This document shows positions 1 to 9,786 of a stretch of 64,000 bases of DNA, piece by piece. The stretch is from assembly GCA_037974335.1 (NCBI GenBank), contig CM075729.1, forward strand, positions 92,480,592 to 92,544,591, in the 5' to 3' direction. Numbering within the stretch: position 1 is the first letter of the stretch; each line of letters starts with the position of its first letter. The position numbers and the translations under genes were made by a program. The stretch is from Prionace glauca. Lineage: Eukaryota > Chordata > Chondrichthyes > Carcharhiniformes > Carcharhinidae. A model generated the notes under the pieces. It ran no database searches. It had not been told where the DNA came from and saw only the letters and a list, made by a program, of their open reading frames with translations.

Positions 1-152
1 TTTACTCTTGATCGATCTTTCCCCTTTTCCATAGCTACTCTAAATCTATTATGATCATTATTACCCAAATGCTCTCTCACTGATACACCTTCCACATGCC
101 CAGTTTCATTCTCCGAAACTGATAAAACTGCCCCTTCTCTTGTTGGGATTGT
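1..152 (-). mobile_element. LINE endonuclease-RT linker fragment in J-C intron of cluster A (cut by window start)
   Basis: Same fragment as at 22495-22830, here starting mid-element. On the minus strand it reads like the end of a LINE endonuclease domain (NNDHN in place of SDHN) followed by the linker that precedes the reverse transcriptase. The rest of the intron up to 299 shows nothing I recognise except the pyrimidine-rich splice acceptor. Confidence 0.6.
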
Positions 153-299
153 TCCGAACGGGTTAAAACAGTTCCCCCGGAATGGATTTTCAGAATTGTG
201 CAACGTTGAAACATTGACACTGATTTGATCCCAGTTAATATTCAGGATGTTGAAAGCCTGAAAATGGCAGTGATTAAAATTCCTTCTCTTCTCTTCCAG

Positions 300-628
300 C
301 ACGTGAGAATTCACAACCCACGCTGACCCTGCTGCCCCCCTCCCCGAAGGAGGTCAAGACCAAGGGCACTGCCACCCTGGTGTGCCTTGCCGATCACTTC
401 TATCCCGATGAGGTGGAGGTGAAGTGGAAGAAGGATGGTGCAGCCATTTCCAACGGGGTTCAGACCAGCAACTACCTGCGAGCTTCGGACAACACCTACA
501 GCGTCAGCAGCCTGCTGACCCTCTCTGGCTCCGACTGGGAGTCCAACGCTCGCTTCTCCTGTGCCCTCACCCACGTGAGCCTCTCCTCTCCCCTCAGCAA
601 GAGTGTCAGGAGTTCAGAATGTGCCTAG
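300..628 (+). CDS. IGKC: Immunoglobulin light chain constant exon, kappa-like (cluster A)
   Basis: Single C exon encoding a C1-set immunoglobulin domain, the constant half of a secreted or membrane-bound light chain that pairs with heavy chain. It follows a pyrimidine-rich acceptor ending CTCTTCCAG at 299. The first two bases complete a split codon with J (phase 1, Thr), giving 109 residues to the TAG at 626-628. Domain cysteines are at residues 29 (LVCLADHFYP) and 88 (FSCALTHV) and the core Trp at 43. The tail SSECA carries the Cys expected to bond to the heavy chain. It differs from the other two C exons by a Lys for Glu at residue 17 (PPSPKEV) and a silent change in the first codon. The V and J of this cluster lie upstream of the window. 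Family call kappa rather than sigma or lambda rests on the linked V; fairly sure. Confidence 0.92.
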
Positions 629-1085
629 AGTGTTAGAGACAGTCCACAGAGGAGACACAACTTGGAATAGAACAGGGGTGAGCTGGGAGGGCAAAGGTCA
701 CTGTCAGCATTGAATTACAACTCTCTTCCTTCTCGGGACTGGGTCTGAGACACTTCTGAGGGTCAGGGGTTAAAGAACATTGTTGGGATATTGTAGAGGG
801 AGCTTTACTCTGTATTAACCCCATGCTTTTCCTTCACTGGGAGTGTTTGATGGGGACAGTGTGGATTTGTGATAACAAGTAAAACCTCTCGAAGATGCTG
901 AAGACTGTCAGCTGTACAGAAATAGTGTGACCCTCTGAAGTATCTGCTTCAGTAAACCAGACCTCCTTCCTGCTCACCCTGCAGTTACAATTGAAGCTTT
1001 CGTCACTGTTTAAAGGGACAGGATTCTCATGTTCTTGAGAAAATCTCCACAAGTGTTTTAATAAACCTCCATTCTCCCTGTGAAT
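629..1085 (+). other. 3' UTR of cluster A C exon
   Basis: About 430 bases of non-coding sequence between the stop codon and the first AATAAA. It is closely conserved in clusters B and C with scattered single-base differences. No further open frame with immunoglobulin character follows. Confidence 0.7.
1060..1065 (+). promoter_or_regulatory. Polyadenylation signal AATAAA (cluster A)
   Basis: Canonical hexamer 432 bases after the C stop codon. A second AATAAA lies at 1155-1160. The first is favoured because its distance from the stop is kept in all three clusters and it is followed by a T-rich stretch. Confidence 0.65.
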
Positions 1086-1292
1086 TTCTCCAGCTTCCTC
1101 TGGCTGGGCTGTTTATTCAAGTCTTTTTTCTGTCAATGTCAATGTGTAAAAGGTAATAAACATTAAGAATATTCAGTATATGTCTGGTGAGTGCTTTGGA
1201 AATGTCCCACCTCCCCATCAGCTGATTGGCTGCATTTCACCAAGTGATTGTCCTGATTGGTTGCTTGGCCTGTCAATCAATGACACTGAGCA
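1086..1292. other. Short intergenic stretch after cluster A
   Basis: No recognisable gene or repeat. It contains the second AATAAA and several copies of the CCAAT-like string ATTGG. Confidence 0.4.
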
Positions 1293-1557
1293 GTCTCACA
1301 ACACCAGGTTAAAGTCCAACAGGTTTATTTGGTAACACAAGCCACTCGCTTTCGGAGCGCTGACCCTTCATCAGGGGAGTGGGAATTCTGTTCACAAACA
1401 GGGCATTTAAAGATAAAAACTCAATTTACAATTTTGTCTTTAAATGCCCTGTTTGTGAACAGAATTCCCACTCCCCTGATGAAGGGTCAGCGCTCCGAAA
1501 GCGAGTGGCTTGTGTTACCAAATAAACCTGTTAGACTTTAACCGGATGGTGTGAGAC
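1293..1557. repeat. Foldback (inverted repeat) element, 121-bp arms, unit 1
   Basis: The left arm (1293-1413) and right arm (1437-1557) are near-perfect reverse complements around a 23-base loop. The few mismatches lie near the outer ends. The arm sequence is an elasmobranch-type interspersed repeat with the outer edge GTCTCACA. Sequence up to about 1610 looks like the rest of the same repeat. Confidence 0.85.
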
Positions 1558-1826
1558 TTCTTACTGTGTTTACCCCAGTCCAACGCTGGCATCTCCACAT
1601 CATAATCAATGACACATCAGCAGAAGATTGGATTCAAATCCAATGATCAATCATTTGAAAATGATCAGTTTGATCTGGAATCTCTTGAGTGACAAGATTG
1701 AAAACAGGAAAGAAACTGAAAGTTGCTGGGATTAAACCATCACAATCACAATTCTCCATCCCATATTCACCACCTCCCCCGTGACCTTTCCATCTCACGC
1801 GGTCCCACTACTCCCATAGTTTCAAC
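1558..1826. other. Unassigned spacer, unit 1
   Basis: The first 50 bases look like the tail of the foldback repeat family. The remainder shows no gene or repeat I recognise. Confidence 0.35.
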
Positions 1827-2156
1827 GAGTAACTCTTGGTGATGGACATTGAATTCCCCACCCAGAGTACATTCTGTGTCCTTACCACCCTCAGTGCTTC
1901 CTCCAAGTGGTGTTCAACATGGAGGAGAACTGATTCATCAGCTGAGGGGGGGACGGTCTGTGGTAACCAGAGGAGGTTTCCTTGTCCGTGTTTGACACGG
2001 TACCGAGAGACTACATGGAGTCTGGAATGTTGTTGAGGATTCCCAGGATAACTCCCTCCTGACTGTATCCCACTGTGCCTTCTGTGCTGGGAGATTGGAG
2101 GTAGTGAACACGGTTCACCATTTTCTCCCGTCTCAGTAACAAACATCCAGCTGCTC
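1827..2156 (-). repeat. Inverted copy of LINE-A endonuclease segment, unit 1
   Basis: 330 bases that are the reverse complement of 9787-10116; I found no mismatch between the two when reading both through. The partner belongs to a longer LINE on the + strand, so this copy is the derived one. A second, less exact inverted stretch (2561-2642, matching about 9724-9812) follows after 400 bases. Confidence 0.88.
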
Positions 2157-3254
2157 GAACTGGTACAGTAAAACGGTATTGACCGTTTCCTGGTGTCAGG
2201 TGTAGTGAGTGAGAGGGAAAAATTTAAACTGGGGACTCAAAATGTCACTCAGTGAATTTTTCAAATAATTAGAAAGGTGAAAATGAATAAATTTGCTGCA
2301 AATCGTTAGTTTTCATCCAGGAGAGAGAGAGAGAGAGAGGAGAGAAAGACAGAAGCAGAGAGAGAGAGAGAGTGACAGACTGAGTGGGTTCCCCTCGGGG
2401 GGTTCCTGAGCAGTGACAGGCAGGGACTGAGGAAATGGGAGTTTCAGCCCTTTACATTGTTCCTGTCAGTGTCAGTCTCCAAGATTCCTCCCACCCCCTC
2501 CACTGCTAGTGTTTTTATTAGTTTTGAGTCTGAAAGTTTAATGTTGTTCAGATAATTGTTCCCGTCTCAGTAACAAATATTCCGCTGCTTCTTTCACTTC
2601 CTCTGTTGGTTACATTTCAATCTTCCAATCTGACAGTCTTTGGGAAAATATTTCAAAATATATATCCCCCCATCCATATTTTCAAATATTTTCCCAAATT
2701 TTTGACTGTCGGGTTTTTATTTCCTGCCATTATAATTTTGACATTATCTTCTAAAGGGAATTCCTCTAATTCTGTGCAATGTTCAGATGAAAAGGAGAAA
2801 GAAAGGATCCAAGGCTGCTCCAGAGGCAGATTAGCTGCACCCAACATTGTCCATGTAAATCCCATTCATAAGTAGGGACACATCTGCCATGGAATGTGAG
2901 AGCAGAGTTGCCAATACAAACTTCTTTTCACTATGGTTGATTTCCCAGATTGAATAATCTCCTTGAATCTTATTTCCAACCAAGTTCCACCACAGGGACA
3001 ATTCTTCCAAGTTCACCACATGAGTGAACATTTGAGCACCTGGTTCATGGCTCCAGGGACATCCAGGTCACTAATTGCTCACTAGGACACTGTAGTTTCA
3101 TTACCTTTCCCATCGATAATTAGGCAGCACAAAGAAGATGCTACATTATTTTCAGTTTGCAAGATTCTCCCAAGTCCATCCTCCCCCACATCCTCCCCCA
3201 CCCCCCTGCTCTCTCTGCTGTTTTTCTCTTTCACTCCCGGCTGCTCTGTTTCAG
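2157..3254. other. Spacer with GA microsatellite, unit 1
   Basis: Holds a (GA)n-rich run at 2321-2373, then the second inverted LINE-A stretch at 2561-2642. From 2643 to 3254 it is AT-rich DNA in which I see no gene. Short open frames here are not supported. Confidence 0.4.
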
Positions 3255-3485
3255 GTTGTTTTCTAACTGCGCATGTGCAGTTCAGAGCTCCGATCGTTCC
3301 GGCAGTGCTAAGCCCCGCCCACAGCACGGATCGGATTGAAGCCGGTAAGAAGCGTATGGGCTCGCTGCACAGACGATTCCGGGCTGGGATCCGTATTACA
3401 CCCGGATCCGGCCCTTCGGCTCCGACTGGTAAAATCGGGCCCAGAGTGAACTCTTTGCAACAAGAGCTTAAACTTTCAGATTGCT
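3255..3485. promoter_or_regulatory. CpG-rich, promoter-like patch, unit 1
   Basis: CpG dinucleotides cluster here against a CpG-poor background. It holds an NRF1-like site TGCGCATGTGCA (near 3269) and a GC box CCCCGCCC (near 3313). It could be a real promoter or enhancer between clusters, or the promoter end of a transposable element. The 70-residue frame at 3275-3487 has no recognisable family. Confidence 0.35.
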
Positions 3486-3630
3486 GAATCCATTCCCCCC
3501 TCGAGCAGAATGCACCTTGTGTTTTTATTTCCAGAGAACCACAAATGGAACAAGATTGGCAGCAACGTTAAGACTCTGAGAATTGATCTGAAGGTTTTTA
3601 TTCCCACAGCATGGTCATGGTTTAGAACCA

Positions 3631-3954
3631 GGTGGCACAGTGGTTAGCACTGCTGTCTCACAGCTCCAGGGACCTGGGTTCGATTCCCAGTTTGGGTCAC
3701 TGTGAAGTTTACACATTCTTCCCGTGTCTGCGTGGGTTTCCTTTGGGTGCTCCGGATTCCTCCCATCGTCAAAGATGTGTGGGTTAGGATGATTAGCCAT
3801 GTTAAATTGTCCCTTCGTGTCCCAGGATGTGGAGGTTAAAGAGATTAGTGAGGTAAATGTCTGGGGTCGTAGGGATAGGACCTGGGATAGGATTGTTGAT
3901 GGTGTAGATTCGATGGGCTGAATGGACTCCTTCTGCACGATAGGGATTCTATGG
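3631..3954 (+). mobile_element. tRNA-derived SINE, unit 1
   Basis: Begins GGTGGCACAGTGGTTAGCAC, with an RNA polymerase III A box, and has a B box GGTTCGATTCC near 3678. It continues with the usual elasmobranch SINE body and ends near GGGATTCTATGG. It is close to full length and present at the same place in all three units. Confidence 0.85.
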
Positions 3955-5149
3955 AAAATGATTTAACCCCTTCAGGACCACTGTTATTTTCTACTTGGGG
4001 ACAGGAGATCTGATATGGACACACTGTTCAATGAGAATCTGACCTTTCAGCAAGTGACCTTTGAGATACAAAGATGTTCTCTAAGATAAAGAATATGTGT
4101 TGATAAACATGTGGCACTTTCAATCTGGATACAAAGATACACACATCAGGAAGAGGGAGTTTCAATTTTGATATTGGAAATTATAATTCTTACAAAGTTT
4201 AAAGATTTGAGCTGTGGATCCTGATAATGTTCTCAACAGGAAATGTTTATTTTAGACGGTTTGACAATTGACACAAATCCAAATGCTGAAAGCTTCTGTG
4301 CTGAAAGAAGAGTTTAAAATGTGTTTGTCTCTTCCCAAAATATAAACCCGAAAGTTTGATGGATGCAATTTGTGTCAAGACCCACACTGATGTTAAATGT
4401 GAGAGGATCTCAAAGCTCAGAATGGGAACATGGAACACTGGTTCTTAGTGGTGTAGATTTTCACTTTGGTATCCTGTGAGAAAAGTGTGTGAACCAGGGA
4501 GAAATAGTCTTTGTGTGAACAATTAATACAGAATATTCATTCATGTAAAAAGAAAACAAAACACACAAACTCTATAATACACGACAATGCATTTAACTAT
4601 ATGCATTAACTGAGGGCTAGACACACACACTGTTACATGAAGCTAACCCTTTGTTCTCAATCACCTATGTTCCCTGAACATTGAGATTTCCCTTTGTTCC
4701 AAAACAATATCCAATATTATGTAACTCTGAGCGAAATCCAGTGAATAATTATCACACACAGGTTATATGGCAGCATTTGGGATCCCTGACTCCTTTACGG
4801 TGACAAACTCTCATCGTGTGGGTCAGACCCTCATTGGTTATGTATTCAGTCCAAGGTGGGACACAATGTTAAACATCGACACTACCCCAGACCCAATGTC
4901 TCGGGTTGCGGTGGAGAGAACCCTGACCACAACCAGAAAGTTTGTGGAACAAAACAATCGAACAATCCAAGGGGAAGGGGGCAGGTGAACCTGGTCACAG
5001 GAAAGACTAGGAAACTGGAGGATTCAGTGAGAAATGGAGGGGAGATGGTGAGAATGCAGAATAAATGGAGGGAAGTAGGGAGGGTGACAGCAGCTGGTGA
5101 AACTGTTCCAGTTGAATAGTTAGTCTGTGTATTTGATGTTATCAGAGAC
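3955..5149. other. Unassigned 1.2-kb spacer, unit 1
   Basis: AT-rich in its first half and purine-rich around 4980-5080. I recognise no gene or repeat family. A 117-residue open frame seen here in units 2 and 3 is not open in this copy. Confidence 0.4.
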
Positions 5150-5442
5150 TGTTGCTATCCAAAGTGGTACAGATGCTGATTGTAATAACTGGAGGAGACT
5201 GGATTTGGAAATAACAAAGTAAAGGCTTTATTGATGAGAAGAACTATTTACAATGAGGGTTTAACAACACAACCACACAGGTCTCCTCCCAACAACATCC
5301 TGACCCCAACTGAAGCCTCCAGTCCCAGGAATGATCACCCTCACTCCCGATTGGCCCAGGTTCACATCCTCACACTCCATTGGCTCTGGCCTGGTCATGT
5401 GACCTGTGAAGGACTGCCCCTTAAAGGGACCAGGCTCACACA
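5150..5442 (-). mobile_element. Ty3/Gypsy-type LTR (3' LTR), unit 1, fossil
   Basis: On the minus strand it runs from TGTGTGAG to GCAACA and contains AATAAAG near its end, as LTRs do. A purine-rich tract (GGGGAAGGAG) lies just inside it, the expected polypurine tract. No matching 5' LTR is in the unit. About 293 bp. Confidence 0.7.
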
Positions 5443-7187
5443 CTCCTTCCCCTGGAACATCTTGGACTCCCTGTGATAAAACAAAAACTACAACAGTTAA
5501 CACACAGGCAGAGAAACAACAATATTACAGAAGGGACACCAGGGAAAGACAGTTCATAATGTCAGCTGGTCCAGAGATTTCTGGAACCTTGTGGAACACT
5601 GCAACTCTATCAGGGGCACTTCAGCAGCCATCGATACAGGATCCACTGATGGGATGGATGTACTAACCACCTCTGGAGCTAGTCCCTGGACGGCCCATTC
5701 CTCAGCCTCATCCACCCAAGCCAGACGCTGCCTTGGCCTCACCATGGACATGGAACTGTCTTGTTCAGAGCTGGTACACACAAACTGGATGTGGGGTCTA
5801 ATTGCTCATCTCCTGGAACTGGCTCTACTCTCTTGCGTAGGTAACCAACATGCTTCTAACACGACGGTCATATCTCCCACGAATATGTTCCTTAACTCCA
5901 CAGCCCTGTGTCTCCCCCAAATATGAGACTGGTCCCGTCTTCTCCACAACTCTCCCTGGCACCCAGGCAGGTCCACCATCCAAATTCCCTCTCAACATGA
6001 GGTTGCCATCATTAAACAATCTGTCCCCTTTCTGAGAGTCACGATACCCTTTCTGAGAGGCTTGCTGAGCCTCCACCCTCTCCGACAAATTTGGGAACAT
6101 TAAATCTAAACAGGTACACAGGCACCGACCCATTAACAACTCTGCAGGCATGACCCCGACCTGACCCCAGTGATGGTGTGAGGTGTAGTGTTATAGGACA
6201 GCAAATAACTGGCCAATCGCAATGGCAGCGGTCCATGAACCTGATTCACATGGAGCCTTGAACATCTGCATGGCTCACTCCACCAACCCATTCGAGGCAG
6301 GATGGTCGGGGACTGACCTGACATGACAAATGTCATTAGACTTGACCAAAGTCTGAAATTCATCAGCGTGAATGCTGCTCCGTTGTCTGATAGCAACACT
6401 TCAGGAAGACCATGGATCACAAAGATCTGCCTCAGTTTATCAATGGTAAATGGAGGCTGTGATGGGTCTCATGAGCTGATCGTCCAGCCACTTGGAATGG
6501 GCATCCACTAACACCAGGAACATCTGTCCAAATCCTACATGAAGCCGTGACCAAGGGACCATGTGAGGTGGAGGTAACGCTTGCTGAGTCGGACAACTCT
6601 CACACTGCCCAACCATTTGTTCAATGTCTCTGTCAATGCCAGGCCACCAGACATAACTACTGGCCAACACTTTCATTCTGCTCTGGTCAGGATGGGCATC
6701 ATGTAACTCTTGGAGCAGTGGCCATGCCCAGTGGGTAGTATGCTGACACAGACCACCCCCACAATAGCACCCCATCTTCACAGGATATCTGGTCCCTGCA
6801 ATGTAAATACAGTTTCATTTGCTCTGCCTTGTCGAAGTGCCACCCGGTCAGTACCATTTTCTTGCCCTTTGCTAACACCAGCTCCCTGTCTGTCCACATC
6901 TGGATGTGGGCTGCTGAGACAGGCAGTGTGTACAAATAACACAGAGCCAATACTATCTCCTGTGGAACAGGCAGTGACGGTGTGGTCTGTGGTAGCGGCA
7001 GGCAGCTCAATGCATCTGTATTTGAGATCTGTGTTCCCGGCCCATGCTGGAAGGTTTAGCTGTTTAGTGCCAGCAGCAATGCCCATCTCTGCACCCTGGC
7101 AGAGGCAATAGGTGGCACTGGTTTAATGTCCTGGAAAAGCCCCAACAATGGCTTATGGTCTGACACGATGGTGAAATGCTGCCCAAC
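5443..7187 (-). mobile_element. Ty3/Gypsy pol remnant, unit 1, fossil
   Basis: Reading on the minus strand, the RNase H end comes first, then an integrase zinc-binding region and integrase core, then the 3' LTR. No gag, protease, 5' LTR or intact reverse transcriptase is seen. It is clearly broken, with many breaks, and older than the cluster duplication because all three units carry it. Confidence 0.75.
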
Positions 7188-7700
7188 CCAATATCAATCT
7201 CTACTAATTCCTTTTACCAGCACTTGGTCCATAGCTACTGTGCCTTGGGGATTGAAATGCTTGTCCAGATGCTTCTTAAATGTAGCGAGAGTTCCTGCCT
7301 CCATCACCCTCTCAGGCAGCACATTCCATATTTCCACCATTCTCTAGGTCAAAAATTCTTTCTCAGATGTTCTCTTAACCACTTCCTCCTCACCTTAAAC
7401 CAATGCCCTATGTTCCCTGGAATGTCGAGATTCCAGTCCTGTCCTTCTTTCAACCATATCTCAGTGATTACAACAATCTCATATTTCCACGTGCTGACCA
7501 ACTCTCTAAGTTCATCTGCCTGACCAGACAGGCTCCTTGTATTAAAATAGATGCTGTTTAGCCTTCCAACCCTCCCATGTGCCTTATCAAGCCCAAGTCT
7601 TCTCTGCCTGCTGGACTGACTGAGTTTTCCTTCTATATCTGACTGAACCTCACTCCCAACTGTACATCTGCTGTGTGTTCACCCCCCTGCAAAGTACGGA
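7188..7700 (-). mobile_element. CR1-like LINE fragment (LINE-G), unit 1
   Basis: Minus-strand LINE 3' region: on that strand it reads as the usual shark LINE C-terminal region, and the + strand shows the familiar complementary phrases. It joins the Gypsy fossil directly. The unit 2 copy keeps the 3' end of the element, which is missing here. Confidence 0.6.
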
Positions 7701-7839
7701 GAGGCGTCACAAGGATTCCGAATGGTTTGCTCAGGTCAAAGTGGATGAGCAATGACGATGACTGTAAAGCTGGTTTGACTTTTACTAAAGTTTCTTTCTG
7801 CCTGTCCCCACAATTCCATCGCTGATGTTTGTTTAGAAG
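7701..7839. other. Short spacer, unit 1
   Basis: No feature recognised. Confidence 0.3.
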
Positions 7840-8220
7840 CTGGTGTGGGGTGGTGGAGGGGGGGGGGGGGGGGGTGCAGAATTGTTGCTGAGTTCAGCAG
7901 GAACCTTCGAATTGAGGAAGCCACTGGGAAGCTGGTGATCGGGGAGTGGGCCGACAAGTGGGGGGATGGTGAGGGGTGGGGGGAAGCCATTCGGTTGGGG
8001 AAGGGAGGAGGGGTGGGGGTCGGTATCGGTGATTGGAGGGAGACTTGTGGAAGACATCAGGGGCTGGCAACTGGGCAAAGGGAGGTGGTGTTGGGCATGG
8101 GGAGTCGGGGCTGGTGACTGGGGGGGGAGGTTGGGAGGGGAGGCCAGTCGATTAAGGAAAGTGAGATGGGGGTTGGGGGGGTTGTGGTCAGGGCCTGTGA
8201 TCGGGGGAGTGGGGAATTAG
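7840..8220 (+). repeat. G-rich tract with poly-G run, unit 1
   Basis: A run of about 17 G (7858-7874) is followed by some 350 bases with many G-runs of three or more on the + strand, so G-quadruplexes are possible. The poly-G length differs in each unit. Confidence 0.75.
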
Positions 8221-8640
8221 GTTGGGGAAGACATCACAAGGCAGGGATGTGGGAGTGCTGATCCTGGCCTCACGGGTGGGATTAGCCCCGTCCTTTGGGG
8301 CAAATCCTGGCAGATTTTGTGAAATACCGAGTGCCGGCATTTCAACTAAGTACTCCCAGAAAACGGTGGGAAAATGTCCTGTTTTCCTGCCGCAACGGGC
8401 TCTTAGTTTTTTAGGAAATTTTTGAGAAAATAATGGACAAAGTATATGTTGGACATGACCCACAAATAACACTCTGTCTACCTTCAACTCATTGTTTAAC
8501 CTCCAGTCCACCTCCTTTTCCAATCCAGGTGTTTCTGTCAATGAGTCAGATAGATCGACAGCACAGGAGGAGGCCATTCAGCCCCTCATGTCTGTACTAG
8601 CTGTTTTACTAGAGTCATTCACAGCTAACAGCTCAGTTTA
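8221..8640. repeat. Unclassified interspersed repeat, unit 1
   Basis: Contains a block (about 8330-8440) that resembles 21690-21800 in the J-C intron, so it is probably an interspersed repeat. The end (8555-8610) resembles the minus-strand 3' end of a CR1-like LINE. No gene seen. Confidence 0.4.
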
Positions 8641-9125
8641 ATGTGTGTTGAGGGAAACTCACTGGAATGTGTTATTAGAGACAGAACGAGTGAGAAACAT
8701 GAACTGATCAGAGAGAATCAACACGGATTTCAAAAGAGTCAAACATGTTCAACTAAGCTGCTTACATTTGTTAGTGAGCCACTAATGTGCTCGAGAAGGG
8801 AATGTCTCTGGATGTTATTTCTTTGTATTTCCAGAAGACGCTTGGGTAGGTGCCACACGAGAGGCTGTGAATAAAAATGGAAGCGTATGGAATTAGAGGA
8901 AAGCTTTTGCCATGGATAAGGAATTGGTTCGGAGATAGCAGACAGAGAGTAGGGATAGTGTGTGTGTTTTCCAATCAGCAAGCTGTGAATAGTGATGTCC
9001 CCAGGGATCTGTGCTGAAGCCTCAGCTTTTCACTATATTTGTCAATGACTTGGATGAAGGAATAGAGAGTCACATATCCAAGATTACTGAGCACACTAAA
9101 TTAGGCAGCTTGGAGGAGGTTACAG
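8641..9125 (+). mobile_element. LINE reverse transcriptase fragment (LINE-H), unit 1
   Basis: Frame-shifting remnant of a non-LTR reverse transcriptase. It reads ENQHGFQKSQTC (fingers), later [20 protein letters not shown] (the PQGS block), then [11 protein letters not shown] where the FADDTK catalytic block should be. Truncated at both ends and not functional. Confidence 0.7.
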
Positions 9126-9786
9126 AGATAGGGAGGGTGTAGGATAGGGAGGGATTTGAGAGGCAGAATGAGAATGTTAAAATCAGGGCATTGCTGGACC
9201 GGGGGTCAGTGTAGGTCAGTGAGAACAGGGGGTGGGGGGTGAATGGGATTTGGTGTGAGTTCAGATCCGAGCAGCAGAGTTCTGGGTGAGTTGATGATTA
9301 CGGAGGGTGGGAGGTGTGAGGTCGGCCAGGACAGTATTGGAATAGTAACATTCAGAGGGTAACAAAGACACAGGCGAGATTTTCAGCAGAAGATGATGCA
9401 AGGCGTGGGGACTCGGGAGATGTTACCGAGGTGGAAATAGGTGTTCTGAGTGATGGAGTGGATGATGTGGTGGGAAACTCATCTCAGGGTCAAATTGGAC
9501 ACCATGGCTGTGGACTGTGTGGTTCAGTGTCAGACACTCCAAAGGGGAAGGGATGGAGTTTGTATCGGGAGATGAAGACCATGGCTTTGATCTTCCCAAT
9601 GTGTTTCCCAGTGAGCCTGGCTCCTCAGTCCTGACTGCTCTGAGCTGCTGTTCTTTTCACTGATTGGACAGTTATTGTTAGAGATTCAGACCACAGCACA
9701 AATCCCCAGTGTCAAAAATAACTGCAAAGACTGTCAGATCGGAAGATTGAAACGTAACCAACAGAGGAAGTGAAAGAAGGAGCTCA
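9126..9786. repeat. Unassigned repeat-like stretch, unit 1
   Basis: A purine-rich stretch followed by a moderately GC-rich block that has the look of an interspersed repeat. The last 60 bases match the inverted stretch at 2561-2642. No supported gene. Confidence 0.35.

Noticed and set aside
311-574. Minus-strand 87-residue frame over each C exon, and a +1-frame 70-residue overlap
   Set aside because: Shadows of the C1-set exon, which has splice sites, domain cysteines and conservation in the true frame.
3275-3487. 70-residue + frame in the CpG-rich patch, identical in all units
   Set aside because: Conservation is explained by the recent unit duplication; no domain recognised.
3631-3705. 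tRNA gene at the A-box/B-box sequence
   Set aside because: The pol III boxes belong to a SINE head; no tRNA cloverleaf with anticodon stem was supported and the SINE body follows.
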